Of a DNA stretch of 64,000 nucleotides, positions 23,876 to 33,485 are shown piece after piece. Every line of letters begins with the position of its first letter. The stretch's first letter is position 1. The notes under the pieces were generated by a model that saw only the letters and a list, made by a program, of their open reading frames with translations, searched no databases and was not told where the DNA came from. This DNA is from Mucilaginibacter oryzae (GTDB lineage: Bacteria; Bacteroidota; Bacteroidia; Sphingobacteriales; Sphingobacteriaceae). Where the stretch lies: contig NZ_QGHA01000004.1 in the NCBI RefSeq assembly GCF_003148845.1, positions 310,001-374,000 on the forward strand, read 5' to 3'. The position numbers were made by a program, and so were the translations under genes.

Positions 23876-26152
23876 ATGAAAATAGCATATATATCAACCT
23901 ATCCACCGCGCGAATGCGGTCTTGCAACGTTTAATAATAACCTGATGCATGCCATCAGTTCAAATTTTCCTGATAGAAAAAGCCTGGTTCAAAATGGTTT
24001 TGTAGTGGCGTTAAACGATTCGGAAAATTTGCAAGAATACGAATATCCTGAGGAGGTTAAATATGTTATCCGCCAAAACCATCAGAAAGATTATATCCGT
24101 GCGGCCAACTACATCAATACCAGTAACGCGGATGTATGTATTATGGAACACGAGTTTGGTATTTATGGCGGCGAGAGCGGTATCTACATTTTACCGTTAA
24201 TTAACCGGTTGGAAAAGCCGCTGATTTCTATTTTGCACACCGTATTGAAAGACCCGAGCTATGTACAGCGCATCATTATCCGTGAGATAGCCGAGCAATC
24301 GTCAAAGATTATAGTGATGAGTAAAAGGGCGGTTGAGTTTTTAACTACTATTTACGAAATCCCGGCCGATAAGATCCAGATTATTGAGCATGGTGTGCCT
24401 GATGTAGAAGCTCCTGTTGATAACCCGGTGAAAAACCTCTCATCTTTTAAAAATAAAAGGGTAATGTTAACCTTCGGTTTACTAAGCCGCAATAAAGGTT
24501 TGGAAACTGTAGTAAAAGCCTTGCCTAAAATAGTCGAAAAACATCCCGATGTAATGTATGTGGTTTTAGGTAACACGCATCCGGGTGTAATTAAAAATTC
24601 GGGCGAGGAATACCGGGATCACCTGAAATCGCTCGCCGCGCAATTGGGGGTATCAAAAAACCTGGCGTTTATTGCCAAGTTCGTATCTGAAGAGGAACTG
24701 GTAAACTATTTAACCGCCTGCGAAATTTATGTAACCCCATATTTAAACGAAGCGCAAATTACCAGCGGCACGCTATCCTACGCGGTAGGAGCAGGCGCCG
24801 CCGTGGTATCAACTCCTTATTGGCATGCTACCGAACTGTTGGCCGATAATCGTGGTCGCCTGTTTGATTTTAAAAATTCGGAAGCGCTGGCCGATACGAT
24901 TATTGAACTATTGGATCAGGATAGGATATTATCCGAGTTAAAAGAGAACGCTTACCAATACGGTTTGCACCTGCGCTGGCCGGTTATTGGTGCCGAATTT
25001 ATTAAGGTGGCACAGGAGGCCTTAAGCCGTTTTGATTTTAGCGACAAAATTTTACGAAACAGCATTGTCGACCCGGAGATCCTGCCAAAATTCAGCCTTA
25101 CCCATGTTTTGAGGTTAACTGATGATACCGGGATTGTTCAACATGCCAAATATGGTATCCCCAATTTGAAAGAAGGTTATTGCCTTGACGATAACGCGCG
25201 CGCGCTGATTATGGCCCTTATGGCCTATCAGCGTAATAAAAGCCGGGAGGCGTTTGAATTGTTACCTATTTACCTCAGTTACATTCACTACATGCAAACG
25301 GATGATGGTAACTTCCGTAATTTTTTAAGCTTCGACAGGCGATACCTGGATGAGGTGGGTTCGGAAGATTCATTTGGCCGTACCATCTGGGCTTTGGGGC
25401 ATTTGATAGGTTGCGCTGCAAGTAATTCATATCGCGAATTTTCCTTGGAGATTTTCCATAAATCTATCCCGCATTTCTCAACTTTAAAACATTTAAGGGG
25501 AATAGCCAATACCATTATTGGCATCAGTTTGTACCTGCAAGCATACCCTACAGATGAAGGCATGGTAAAAATACTGGTTAACTTAACCCAGCCACTGATT
25601 GATGCCTATAACAACACCCAATCTGACGACTGGCAATGGTTTGAAGAAAAAATGACCTATGATAACGCGATCCTGCCTTTGGCCTTGTTGCATTCGTGCG
25701 AGATTACAGGTAATGAAGAAGCCAAAACCATTGCTTTGGCTACCATGGCATTCCTTGATAAACTCACATTATCAAACGGCTACCTGAGCCCGGTAGGTAA
25801 CGATGGCTGGTACTATCGTGGCGGTACCTTCCCAACTTTCGATCAGCAGGCTATCGAAACGATGGCTATGGTGTTGATGCATTTTCAGGCTTACCGCATT
25901 TTCAGGGTGCCGCAGTATATCGAAAAGATGTTTTTAAGCTACAAATGGTTTTTAGGAGAAAATACCCTGCGCGCGCCGTTGTATGATCATGAAACCAAGG
26001 GCTGCTGCGACGGTTTGCTTCCGGGTGGCATTAACCGTAACCAGGGGGCCGAAAGTACGCTCGCTTACCTCATTTCGCACCTTACGGTGTTGAAAGCGTT
26101 CGAGCTGGAATATGAATACAATAAATACGGCCAAAAATTGCAAACCTGCTAA
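23876..26152 (+). CDS. GT4-family glycosyltransferase fused to a C-terminal helical (six-hairpin-like) domain
   Basis: This protein of about 758 residues begins MKIAYISTYPPRECGLATF, a GT4 N-terminus. The donor-binding half carries LTFGLLSRNKGLETVVKALP and the acceptor/donor motif EAQITSGTLSYAVGAGAAVV, where the EX7E pattern is recognisable. From about residue 400 a second module of about 350 residues is all-helical with repeated aromatic/acidic motifs (GYCLDDNARALIMALM, EDSFGRTIWALG, GWYYRGGTFPTFDQQAIE), resembling (alpha/alpha)6 glycosidase folds. I prefer the ATG at 23876 over 23855 because it starts at the conserved beta-strand. The stop and the next start are adjacent. Confidence 0.85.
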   Translation: MKIAYISTYPPRECGLATFNNNLMHAISSNFPDRKSLVQNGFVVALNDSENLQEYEYPEEVKYVIRQNHQKDYIRAANYINTSNADVCIMEHEFGIYGGESGIYILPLINRLEKPLISILHTVLKDPSYVQRIIIREIAEQSSKIIVMSKRAVEFLTTIYEIPADKIQIIEHGVPDVEAPVDNPVKNLSSFKNKRVMLTFGLLSRNKGLETVVKALPKIVEKHPDVMYVVLGNTHPGVIKNSGEEYRDHLKSLAAQLGVSKNLAFIAKFVSEEELVNYLTACEIYVTPYLNEAQITSGTLSYAVGAGAAVVSTPYWHATELLADNRGRLFDFKNSEALADTIIELLDQDRILSELKENAYQYGLHLRWPVIGAEFIKVAQEALSRFDFSDKILRNSIVDPEILPKFSLTHVLRLTDDTGIVQHAKYGIPNLKEGYCLDDNARALIMALMAYQRNKSREAFELLPIYLSYIHYMQTDDGNFRNFLSFDRRYLDEVGSEDSFGRTIWALGHLIGCAASNSYREFSLEIFHKSIPHFSTLKHLRGIANTIIGISLYLQAYPTDEGMVKILVNLTQPLIDAYNNTQSDDWQWFEEKMTYDNAILPLALLHSCEITGNEEAKTIALATMAFLDKLTLSNGYLSPVGNDGWYYRGGTFPTFDQQAIETMAMVLMHFQAYRIFRVPQYIEKMFLSYKWFLGENTLRAPLYDHETKGCCDGLLPGGINRNQGAESTLAYLISHLTVLKAFELEYEYNKYGQKLQTC

Positions 26153-27160
26153 ATGAAGGTAGCCGTATTAGCCCCGGTGGCCTGGCGCACACCGCCCAGG
26201 CATTACGGGCCATGGGAGCAGATCGCATCAAATATAGCCGAAGGGATGGTGAAACTTGGCGCGGAGGTAACGCTCTTTGCTACCGGCGATTCCATCACCG
26301 CTGCAACACTTGATGCCGTTTGCCCCACTGGTTATGAAGAGGACCGTACCCAGGATGCGAAGGTTTTGGAATGCCTCCATATCAGTAACCTGATGGAAAA
26401 AGCGGGTGAATTTGATATCATCCACAACAATTTCGATTTTTTGCCGCTTACCTATTCGGGCCTGATCAAAACGCCGGTAATTACCACTATACATGGTTTT
26501 TCATCGCCAAGGATTATTCCGGTTTATAAAAAGTATAACGATAAAGGGTATTATGTATCGATAAGCAATTCGGACCGAAGCCCCGAATTGGATTACATCG
26601 CTACGGTATACAACGGGATTGACACCCGTGACTTTCATTTTTATGACGAGCCGGATGATTACCTGTTATACTTCGGCCGTATCCACCCTGATAAAGGTAC
26701 TGCTGAAGCTATCTCCATCGCCCAAAAAAGCAAACGAAAATTGGTAATAGCAGGAATTGTACAGGACGCCGATTACTTTAAGGAAAAGGTGGAGCCGCAA
26801 TTGAGTGAAGATGTGGTGTATATAGGCCATGCCGGACCGGAAAAACGGCGCGAACTGTTAGGACGGGCCTCTGCCTTATTGCACCCCATCAATTTTAACG
26901 AACCCTTCGGTTTAAGCGTTGCCGAGGCTATGCTTTGCGGTACGCCGGTGATCGCTTTTAATCGCGGATCGATGCCTGAATTGATCCGGGATGGGCAAAC
27001 GGGATTTTTGGTTAATACGGTTGATGAGGCGGTCAATGCTGTTGCCCGGCTTGCCCAGATCTGTCGTGCGGATTGTTATGGTTGGGCAAACTCGCAGTTT
27101 TCGAGCGGGAAGATGGTTGCTGATTATTGGGAATTGTATAAACGAATATTAAACAAATAG
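26153..27160 (+). CDS. GT4-family glycosyltransferase
   Basis: This 335-residue enzyme has the GT4 layout in short form: N-terminal MKVAVLAPVAWRTPPRHYGP, central LLYFGRIHPDKGTAEAISIA near residue 178 and the catalytic EX7E region NEPFGLSVAEAMLCGTPVIA near residue 250. It starts immediately after the stop of the preceding GT4 fusion, so the two are translated from one transcript and probably build the same glycan. MKVAVLAPVAWRTPPRHYGPW-type proteins often accompany GH130 enzymes (one is at 13657), suggesting mannose-containing products, which is an inference. The unit ends in a 41-bp palindromic terminator. Confidence 0.93.
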   Translation: MKVAVLAPVAWRTPPRHYGPWEQIASNIAEGMVKLGAEVTLFATGDSITAATLDAVCPTGYEEDRTQDAKVLECLHISNLMEKAGEFDIIHNNFDFLPLTYSGLIKTPVITTIHGFSSPRIIPVYKKYNDKGYYVSISNSDRSPELDYIATVYNGIDTRDFHFYDEPDDYLLYFGRIHPDKGTAEAISIAQKSKRKLVIAGIVQDADYFKEKVEPQLSEDVVYIGHAGPEKRRELLGRASALLHPINFNEPFGLSVAEAMLCGTPVIAFNRGSMPELIRDGQTGFLVNTVDEAVNAVARLAQICRADCYGWANSQFSSGKMVADYWELYKRILNK

Positions 27161-27210
27161 TCGCCACAACTGCCACGGGTTACGCAGCGTTAAACCCGCT
27201 GCAGATATTT

Positions 27211-27251
27211 TTTAAACGACAAAAGCGCCGTCGGCGCTTTTGTCGTTTAAA
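27211..27251. terminator. Perfect 20-bp-stem bidirectional terminator
   Basis: TTTAAACGACAAAAGCGCCG and its exact reverse complement are separated by one base. It lies between the convergent glycosyltransferase and peptidase genes. The A/T runs inside the stem allow termination on both strands. Confidence 0.85.
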
Positions 27252-27268
27252 ATTGTAAGCGTTTTATC

Positions 27269-28972
27269 TTAATTCAATTTATCCAGTTCTGCTTTTACAA
27301 ACCCGGCCAATTCTTTTACATAGCCCGCGCTAAAATCGAACTTGATACCGGCTGTTTCGTAAATTTCCTTAATGGTTTTGGTGTAGCCGAGTTTAAGGGC
27401 AGCCAAATATTGCTGCAATCCTCTTTCCGGATTTTCCTTGTAGTTTTTCCAAACGGCAATAGCCCCCAATTGGGCCATACCGTATTCAATGTAATAGAAC
27501 GGTACCTCAAAAATGTGTAGTTGTTTTTGCCAAAGGTTTTGAAACGCTTCCTGGTGCTCGCTCCAATCGGCGAAATTAGCGCCAAAAGGTTCAAAGATCT
27601 CCACCCAGGCAGTGCGTCGGTCGGTGTCGGTATGATCGGGGTTGGTGTAAATCCAGTGTTGAAACTGGTCAACCACAGCTACCCATGGCAGGGTCTTCAA
27701 CACATCAACCAGTTGATCGCGTTTGGCTCGTTTCAGGTCTTCCTCGTTGTCAAAATAAACATTCCAGTTATCCATCGAGATCAACTCCATCGACATGGAT
27801 GCTAATTCTGCGACTTCCGATGGACAATGTTTAAAATCATTCAGTTCTAGGTCGGCAGTTAAGAAAGTGTGTACGGCGTGGCCGCCCTCGTGAACCATGG
27901 TAGTGAGATCCCGGAAAGTATTGGCCGAATTCATGAAAATGAACGGTGCGCCGGTTTCGGCCAATGGGTAGTTGTAACCGCCCGGAGCCTTGCCTTTACG
28001 GCTTTCCACATCAAACAGGCCGTTATCTTTCATAATCTCCAAACGCTCGCCCAGATAACGGTTAATGTTGCTGAAGCATTGGATGGATTTCTCGATCAGG
28101 TCTTCACCATTCCGGAACGGTTTTAAAGCCGGCTTGCCCGAAACATCCACGTCCATATCCCAGGGCTTAAGCGCGGGTAAGCCCAAAGCCTCGCGGCGTT
28201 TTTCGGCTTGCTCCCTTAATATAGGCACTATTTCAGTTTCTATAGCGGCATGGAAAGCATAGCAATCCTGCGGGGTATAATCAAAGCGGCCAAGCGCCTG
28301 GAACATATAATCACGGAAGTTTTCGAAACCGGCATTCAGGGCAATCGTGTGGCGAAGTTTGCGCAGGTGATCGAAAAGCTCATCCAGTTTTTCCTTATCC
28401 TGCAGGCGGCGGCCGGTGATCTTTTCCCAAACCTCCTGCCGTTTGGCGCGGTCGGTACCCTTTAAAAATACCGAGGCCTGCTCCAGTGTAAACTCTTTAT
28501 CATCAATATGAACAGACATGGAGCCGGTTATCGACTGGTACTTTTGCTGTTCAACCTGGATTTCGGTTTGCACCGGGATGTTTTCCTCCCGGAAAAGTTC
28601 TAAGGCCTTTTTAACCCCGCGCAGAAATACAAAGTATTTTTCGCCGTCCAACTGATCAACATATTCGCTGGCGACAAGCTTTTTGTTCAGATCGTTGCTG
28701 TAAGGCGCTATCTTAGGTTCGATCTCGGTTGCAAAGTATTGAAATTTTTGAAGCAGATCTTCGCTGGCTGTATCGCAGGTCATGCGGATGTACCGCCAGG
28801 CAAAATCCTCTTCCAAAGCGGCTTCCAGTTCGCTTTTATCGCGCAGCCATTTTTCCAGTTCTTCAACCGAATTGATAGGCCGGTCAAGCAGTTCTTTATA
28901 AAATGGTTTGAGGTTTTCCCATTTAATATCGAGCGAAGCGGGGATATATGTTCTTGTTTTTTTGTGGATCAT
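27269..28972 (-). CDS. M3-family oligoendopeptidase (PepF-like)
   Basis: This protein of about 567 residues is a zinc peptidase of family M3. The active-site motif HEGGHAVHTF is near residue 362, and the third zinc ligand lies in SEVAELASMSMELI about 25 residues on. The rest is helical, as expected. It degrades short peptides in the cytoplasm; no signal peptide is seen. I prefer the ATG at 28972 (MIHKKTRTYIPASLDI) to 29005, whose 11 extra residues look non-coding. It is monocistronic and ends against the bidirectional terminator. Confidence 0.93.
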   Translation of the reverse strand: MIHKKTRTYIPASLDIKWENLKPFYKELLDRPINSVEELEKWLRDKSELEAALEEDFAWRYIRMTCDTASEDLLQKFQYFATEIEPKIAPYSNDLNKKLVASEYVDQLDGEKYFVFLRGVKKALELFREENIPVQTEIQVEQQKYQSITGSMSVHIDDKEFTLEQASVFLKGTDRAKRQEVWEKITGRRLQDKEKLDELFDHLRKLRHTIALNAGFENFRDYMFQALGRFDYTPQDCYAFHAAIETEIVPILREQAEKRREALGLPALKPWDMDVDVSGKPALKPFRNGEDLIEKSIQCFSNINRYLGERLEIMKDNGLFDVESRKGKAPGGYNYPLAETGAPFIFMNSANTFRDLTTMVHEGGHAVHTFLTADLELNDFKHCPSEVAELASMSMELISMDNWNVYFDNEEDLKRAKRDQLVDVLKTLPWVAVVDQFQHWIYTNPDHTDTDRRTAWVEIFEPFGANFADWSEHQEAFQNLWQKQLHIFEVPFYYIEYGMAQLGAIAVWKNYKENPERGLQQYLAALKLGYTKTIKEIYETAGIKFDFSAGYVKELAGFVKAELDKLN

Positions 28973-29348
28973 GGTTTTTATATGTGCAGATATGCTTATG
29001 TGCAAATGTGCAGATTATGGTTGATGTAGTGCAAATAATATACTTGAAAATTTAAACGAAGGCACAAAAAGTCAAGGCAATTTCAACTTTCGTTCATTGC
29101 GCAATAACGTATGCTATTAACTGCTCCCAAAATCCGCGTTTGCAATAATGGTCCGGCTTATGATGCAAGCCCCCAATATGTACCAGTGTATTATCTTCGC
29201 TAATTGCGCTAATACGGCTGTCTGGCAACTATTGTACCTTAAAGTGGCCGCGATCGCGGCAAAAGTAAGGCTGATAGTGTCGTTAGATTTTGCTTGTTTG
29301 CTTTTATGTTAAAACAATTGCTCAAAACTTTGTTTTATAATACATCAA
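28973..29348. other. Intergenic region between peptidase and TPR/ankyrin operon
   Basis: No gene, tRNA or family repeat is recognised. The one clear feature is a perfect 14-bp palindrome GCCGCGATCGCGGC at 29247-29260, flanked by CCTTA and TAAGG, about 90 bp before the TPR-like gene. Whether it is a binding site is unknown. Confidence 0.4.
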
Positions 29349-29861
29349 ATGCCGTTTATAATGCTTTTAGGTTCTGCCGATACCCGTCACCAATATCCCG
29401 ATGAGGGAACTTTTATTATGCAGCTGCTTGCCCAGGGTCGCTGTGCGGAAGCTTATCTGCTGTTAAAAAGAGAATCGCCTGATGAGCCGGCTACCCATTT
29501 CAACCTGGCTTTATGTTATTTTAAAACAGGAAACTACGCCGGGGCGCTGGCTTGTCTTGATAAAGCGCAATCGGTTTGGCCTTCGGGTAATTATAATCAT
29601 CGTATCCAGGCCGACGAACTTTATACAGCCCTCCGCAAATTGCAAAATCAACAAGCCGATTATTTGCAGGGCATTACCAGCAAATACGTAAGTCTTTTTA
29701 ACGACCAGGCGCGTGATGCTATTGCACGGCTTAAAACGGATTGCTGGCTGCAATTAGGTGATTTTAAAAAAGTGATTGAAACCGCAGGCCCTATAGCACA
29801 TAAAAATTATTTGAACATAACCAACGCCCTGGCTTTGGCTAAAAATCAACTATATATATGA
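29349..29861 (+). CDS. TPR-like small protein at the head of an ankyrin operon
   Basis: The 170 residues contain one clear tetratricopeptide-like unit (THFNLALCYFKTGNYAGALA, about residues 48-67) and helical surroundings, without signal peptide or membrane segment. I do not recognise a family with a known role. The start may be the ATG at 29349 or the one 12 bp later (MLLGSADTRH). Its last codons overlap the first ATG of the ankyrin gene at 29858 by four bases (ATGA), so the two are translationally coupled. This and both ankyrin genes are a compact unit. Confidence 0.7.
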   Translation: MPFIMLLGSADTRHQYPDEGTFIMQLLAQGRCAEAYLLLKRESPDEPATHFNLALCYFKTGNYAGALACLDKAQSVWPSGNYNHRIQADELYTALRKLQNQQADYLQGITSKYVSLFNDQARDAIARLKTDCWLQLGDFKKVIETAGPIAHKNYLNITNALALAKNQLYI

Positions 29862-31303
29862 ATACCGGATTTAACCAGATCAGAGACGCCTACATGCGTA
29901 ATATGTTTGCCGCCGGCAATGATGTTATTGATACAATAAGCTTATACCAGGCTATATCAGATGTAAACATCACCGGCGATAACGATGAATCCCTTTACCA
30001 TTTAGCGGCCCGTTTTACTGATGTTGATGGCATTGTTTTTTTAAGGAATACAGGTTTAAAACCAACTGCCGATAAATACGGTAACACCGCCTTGCATGCG
30101 CTCACTACCGCCAGGTTTGATTTAAACAACCCCGATCTTGAAGCAAAGGCCGCTAAAATTAAGCATACCGCTACCCTGTTGCTGGAACTGGGCATTAACC
30201 CCAAAAAGAAAAACGACTCGGGTAAACTCGCTTATTTTGAAGCCGGATTGCTTTATATGTACCCGTTTATTGAGGCCATGGGCGATGCAGGCATAAAAAT
30301 GGATGCCACCCAGGATGAAGGTAAAAACCTGCTGCATGCCATTTGCGATAAACTGGTACATCGTAAAACGATACCGGGCGCTGTAGAAGTTGCGACTAAA
30401 ACAGTACGGGCGTTACTGGATAAAAGCGGCATCGATCTGGAGGATAAAGATATTTTTAACACCACACCCTTAACCTATGCGCAACGCAGCGGCGTTAAAG
30501 AGATCGCCGCCTTGTTATCGGGCGACGAAAGTGACACGGCCACCGGCGGAATGACCATTCATGAAGCTGTATTGAACAGGGATACCACCGCGGTTGAAGC
30601 GCTCATAAAAAACGGGGCCGACCTGAACGAAGTATCTGATCAGTATCGCCGTACGCCGCTGATGCTGGCCTGCGAATATCCGTCGGCCGATATGGTAAAG
30701 CTGCTTGCCGAAGGCCGTGCCGACGTAAACTTTCGTTCGGGAAATGGTGAAACCGCTGTGTTTTATTTGATTACCAAAGCCATCAGCAATATCGGCCGTG
30801 GATCAAGTAAAGACCTTAAAGACGTGGTATTGATGCTGCGCACGCTCATCAAAAACAATCTCGACCGGGATGCCGCCATTGATAATGAAAGCAACACGGC
30901 TTTAAACATACTTTGCAAGGCAGGCTACCTGGCCGATCTGAATACCCCGCTCGCCGAAGAACTGATTGAGGCCGGTTGCGATGTCAATAAACCTAACCTG
31001 TCCGGTCAAACCCCGCTGATGTCATTTGCCGAGCGTGGAAATGAGGTAAAATACAACATTGCCGAATTATTGCTGGGTCATGATGCGGATGCCGCTTATG
31101 TTGATAAAAATGGTAATACGGCGTTGATGTACGCGGCGGCCAACCCGGATAAAATGTCGGGCAAAAAGATAGTCTCGCTTTTATTGGATAAGGACTCGGC
31201 CGTTGCCGAAAAAGTAAACAACGCGGGCCAAACCGCTATGGATATAGCTGTAAAAAACGATAACGAAGCTGTAGTAAAACAATTGCTTGAAGCCATGGCC
31301 TAA
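29858..31303 (+). CDS. Ankyrin repeat protein
   Basis: This 481-residue cytoplasmic-looking protein is built from degenerate and canonical ankyrin repeats. Examples are DKYGNTALHALTTA near residue 69, TPLTYAQRSGVKEIAALLSG near 203, DQYRRTPLMLACEYPSADMV near 262, and a final group SGQTPLMSFAERGNE and NGNTALMYAAANPDK near 380-430. The first 60 residues are not repeat-like. Ankyrin arrays bind proteins; no catalytic domain is present. It is coupled to the TPR-like gene by a 4-base overlap and followed by a second ankyrin gene after about 10 bp. Confidence 0.88.
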   Translation: MNTGFNQIRDAYMRNMFAAGNDVIDTISLYQAISDVNITGDNDESLYHLAARFTDVDGIVFLRNTGLKPTADKYGNTALHALTTARFDLNNPDLEAKAAKIKHTATLLLELGINPKKKNDSGKLAYFEAGLLYMYPFIEAMGDAGIKMDATQDEGKNLLHAICDKLVHRKTIPGAVEVATKTVRALLDKSGIDLEDKDIFNTTPLTYAQRSGVKEIAALLSGDESDTATGGMTIHEAVLNRDTTAVEALIKNGADLNEVSDQYRRTPLMLACEYPSADMVKLLAEGRADVNFRSGNGETAVFYLITKAISNIGRGSSKDLKDVVLMLRTLIKNNLDRDAAIDNESNTALNILCKAGYLADLNTPLAEELIEAGCDVNKPNLSGQTPLMSFAERGNEVKYNIAELLLGHDADAAYVDKNGNTALMYAAANPDKMSGKKIVSLLLDKDSAVAEKVNNAGQTAMDIAVKNDNEAVVKQLLEAMA

Positions 31304-31313
31304 TACACATTAT

Positions 31314-32291
31314 ATGATGGATAACATGTTTCTAAACGCGTGTAAAAACGCGCAAAAAGGAGTAGTTCAAGCCTTTTTAAAAAAAGGCGGTATCAATGTT
31401 GATAAGCGCGACAGCCTGGGTAATACCCCATTGTATTACGTTTGCAGCAAGGGCGCTAAAGATGTTGTTAAAATGCTGATTGATGCCGGTGCAGATGTAA
31501 CGCTTGCCAACAATAGCAGCGAAACACCTTTGCATATGGCCGCCCGGAACGGTAATAAAGAAATAATTAAGTTATTGACAGATGCGGGCGCTGATATAAA
31601 TTCGGGTACAAACAGCGGGCAGACACCCATTTTTTACGCGGTGCTGGCCTGTAAAACAGAAACAGCCTTATACCTTATTGCGCTCGGTGCCGATACCGGG
31701 GTTAAAGACAATGGCGGCTATAACATTTTTGACCATGCTACAGCCAATGGTATGCGCGATTTAGTAACCGCGCTCTCTGCCGGTGATGCCGCGCGGAAAG
31801 ATGACCACGGCAACACCCCCCTGCACCAGGCCGTGTACAATAATCAAAGCGAAACGGTGATGGCCTTGTTAAAAACAGGAACGCTAAATGTAAATGAGCT
31901 GAATAACGACGGCGTTAGCCCCTTGGTTTTGGCGGTAAATAATGCGAACATGCATTTGGCAGAACTCCTGATTGAAAGCGGGGCCGATGTTAACCTGCAT
32001 GTGTTAAATGGTAATTCGGCCTTGCATTACGCGGCAGGGCAGGGTAATTACCGGCTGGGGAAAGTGTTGCTAAAGGCGGGTGCCGATGTAAATTCACGCA
32101 ACAGTTACAGCGAAACTCCATTGATTGTGGCTGCACAATGCGGCTTTAATGATTTTACCGCTATGTTATTGGAAAATAATGCTGATGCCGCGGCCGTAGA
32201 TAATGGAGGGCGCGCCGCTATGGACTTTGCCAGTGAGCGGGGATATACCGAAATAGTAGAGCAACTGCTGGTTGCAGGTGCCGGAGACTAA
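31314..32291 (+). CDS. Ankyrin repeat protein
   Basis: This protein of about 325 residues consists almost wholly of ankyrin repeats (nine or so): SLGNTPLYYVCSKGAKDVVK, SSETPLHMAARNGNKEIIKL, SGQTPIFYAVLACKTETALY, HGNTPLHQAVYNNQSETVMA, and others to the end. It has no signal peptide. The frame is open back to 31287, inside the preceding gene; I place the start at the ATG at 31314 (MMDNMFLNACKNAQKG), with 31317 equally possible. It is the third gene of the TPR/ankyrin unit. The proteins differ in sequence, so this is not a recent duplication. Confidence 0.88.
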   Translation: MMDNMFLNACKNAQKGVVQAFLKKGGINVDKRDSLGNTPLYYVCSKGAKDVVKMLIDAGADVTLANNSSETPLHMAARNGNKEIIKLLTDAGADINSGTNSGQTPIFYAVLACKTETALYLIALGADTGVKDNGGYNIFDHATANGMRDLVTALSAGDAARKDDHGNTPLHQAVYNNQSETVMALLKTGTLNVNELNNDGVSPLVLAVNNANMHLAELLIESGADVNLHVLNGNSALHYAAGQGNYRLGKVLLKAGADVNSRNSYSETPLIVAAQCGFNDFTAMLLENNADAAAVDNGGRAAMDFASERGYTEIVEQLLVAGAGD

Positions 32292-32365
32292 AGTCTTTTT
32301 TAGCATATAGGTCAAGTATCGGAACCAAACCCAGCTGCCGACTTAAATGATATCACATATGGCCT

Positions 32366-32402
32366 TACCCCCAATCCACTAATTTGCGGAGGGCTGGGGG
32401 TG
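32366..32402. repeat. GC-rich palindromic repeat between convergent genes
   Basis: The arms TACCCCCAATCC and GGGCTGGGGGTGG can pair around a central AATTTGCGGA. It lies between the ankyrin operon and the convergent GntR gene and resembles the other C/G-rich elements. Confidence 0.5.
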
Positions 32403-32451
32403 GCTTAGTTAAAACCAATTCATTTCAAAGCAGTTGCAAACTGTGCCTGGC

Positions 32452-33183
32452 TTAACTTCTGCGGCTTTCAACAGTGTAAACAAAACTTTCGGCCTTGTAA
32501 TAGCCGATATTGTATTCCATTGGCCGCTCACCCTGGTCGTACACAAAACGTTTGCGCAGTAACACCGGGCTGCCGGTGTCAATTTCAAGCTTTCCGGCAA
32601 TAAATTTATCGGCGCTAATAGCGCTAAGCTCTTCTTTGGATAAGTTTGCCACAGCCGAGTACTCTTCTTCAAGCATTTCGTAAAGCGGGCGTTTAAAATC
32701 CTCTTCGCCGGTTAAGCCGAGGCGGGGATGAAAGTAGGAAATAAAGTAAACGAAAGGATCTTCAGCGCTACCCCGCAGCCGTTCCATCTTCACAATTTTT
32801 TTTTCGGTTCCGATCTCAAAAAAGCCGGCCACAGTATCGTCCGGAAATACCCAGCTTACGTGCAGCTCATAATTTTTTACGGTAATGCCCCGGGCTTTCA
32901 TTTCCTGCGAAAAGCTGAGCCAGTTCATGGCTTTTGAGCTTATTTTAGAAGTGGCCACCTTAGTGCCAAAGCCTTTTTTTCGAATCAGCAACTCCTCGTA
33001 AACCAATTTGTTAATAGCCTGGCGTAAAGTGGTGCGCGAAATAGCCAGCTTTTTTGCCAGCTCAACCTCGTTGGGTAATAACTTCCCTGCCTTGTAAGCC
33101 GGGTCTTTTATTAAATCGCGCAGTAATTGTTCGGCCTGGATATGGAGCGGGACGGGGCTTTTATGATCGATGGATAGTTTCAT
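32452..33183 (-). CDS. GntR-family transcriptional regulator (HutC/UTRA type)
   Basis: This regulator of about 243 residues has an N-terminal winged helix (LPNEVELAKKLAISRTTLRQ near residue 45, then GFGTKVA) and a C-terminal UTRA effector domain (about residues 95-240, with PVLLRKRFVYDQGERPMEYN). UTRA regulators respond to small molecules such as sugar phosphates or histidine-pathway intermediates. I start it at 33183 because a -7 motif at 33205-33212 would lie inside the longer version beginning at 33207. The adjacent genes give no clear target. It is convergent with the ankyrin operon. Confidence 0.93.
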   Translation of the reverse strand: MKLSIDHKSPVPLHIQAEQLLRDLIKDPAYKAGKLLPNEVELAKKLAISRTTLRQAINKLVYEELLIRKKGFGTKVATSKISSKAMNWLSFSQEMKARGITVKNYELHVSWVFPDDTVAGFFEIGTEKKIVKMERLRGSAEDPFVYFISYFHPRLGLTGEEDFKRPLYEMLEEEYSAVANLSKEELSAISADKFIAGKLEIDTGSPVLLRKRFVYDQGERPMEYNIGYYKAESFVYTVESRRS

Positions 33184-33204
33184 TTTATCGCAAACTGACG
33201 GGCG

Positions 33205-33212
33205 CAAATATA
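33205..33212 (-). promoter_or_regulatory. -7 promoter element for the GntR gene
   Basis: The minus strand reads TATATTTG (TAnnTTTG), 21 bp upstream of the ATG at 33183, which fixes the start. Confidence 0.5.
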
Positions 33213-33432
33213 GCTTAATTGTTATTTATGTACTTACATAATAAAAACGGTGTTTTTAAATAATGTTAAACATGATACCAATATTGTATGAATCGGATGT
33301 TTAAAAGCTATTTCAGGAATCGGCCAATGGTTTATTTAGTACGGATGGAAACTGTTTACCTTATAAATGTGCGTACAAAAATGTTGTACTATTCTGAATA
33401 CGTAACAAACAAGCTGTGAAATTATAAAGCAA

Positions 33433-33464
33433 ATAAAGCCGCCTGTATTACACAAGCGGCTTTA
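33433..33464 (-). terminator. Terminator of the AhpD-like gene
   Basis: ATAAAGCCGC and GCGGCTTTAT pair around a 12-base loop, 22 bp after the gene's stop on the minus strand. The rest of the 33184-33485 gap holds the GntR promoter and nothing else recognisable. Confidence 0.75.
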
Positions 33465-33485
33465 TAATCAAAAACAATGAAAAGC

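Noticed and set aside
32409..32672. 87-codon minus-strand frame at the 3' end of the GntR gene
   Set aside because: It overlaps the UTRA domain in another frame and has no recognisable motif.
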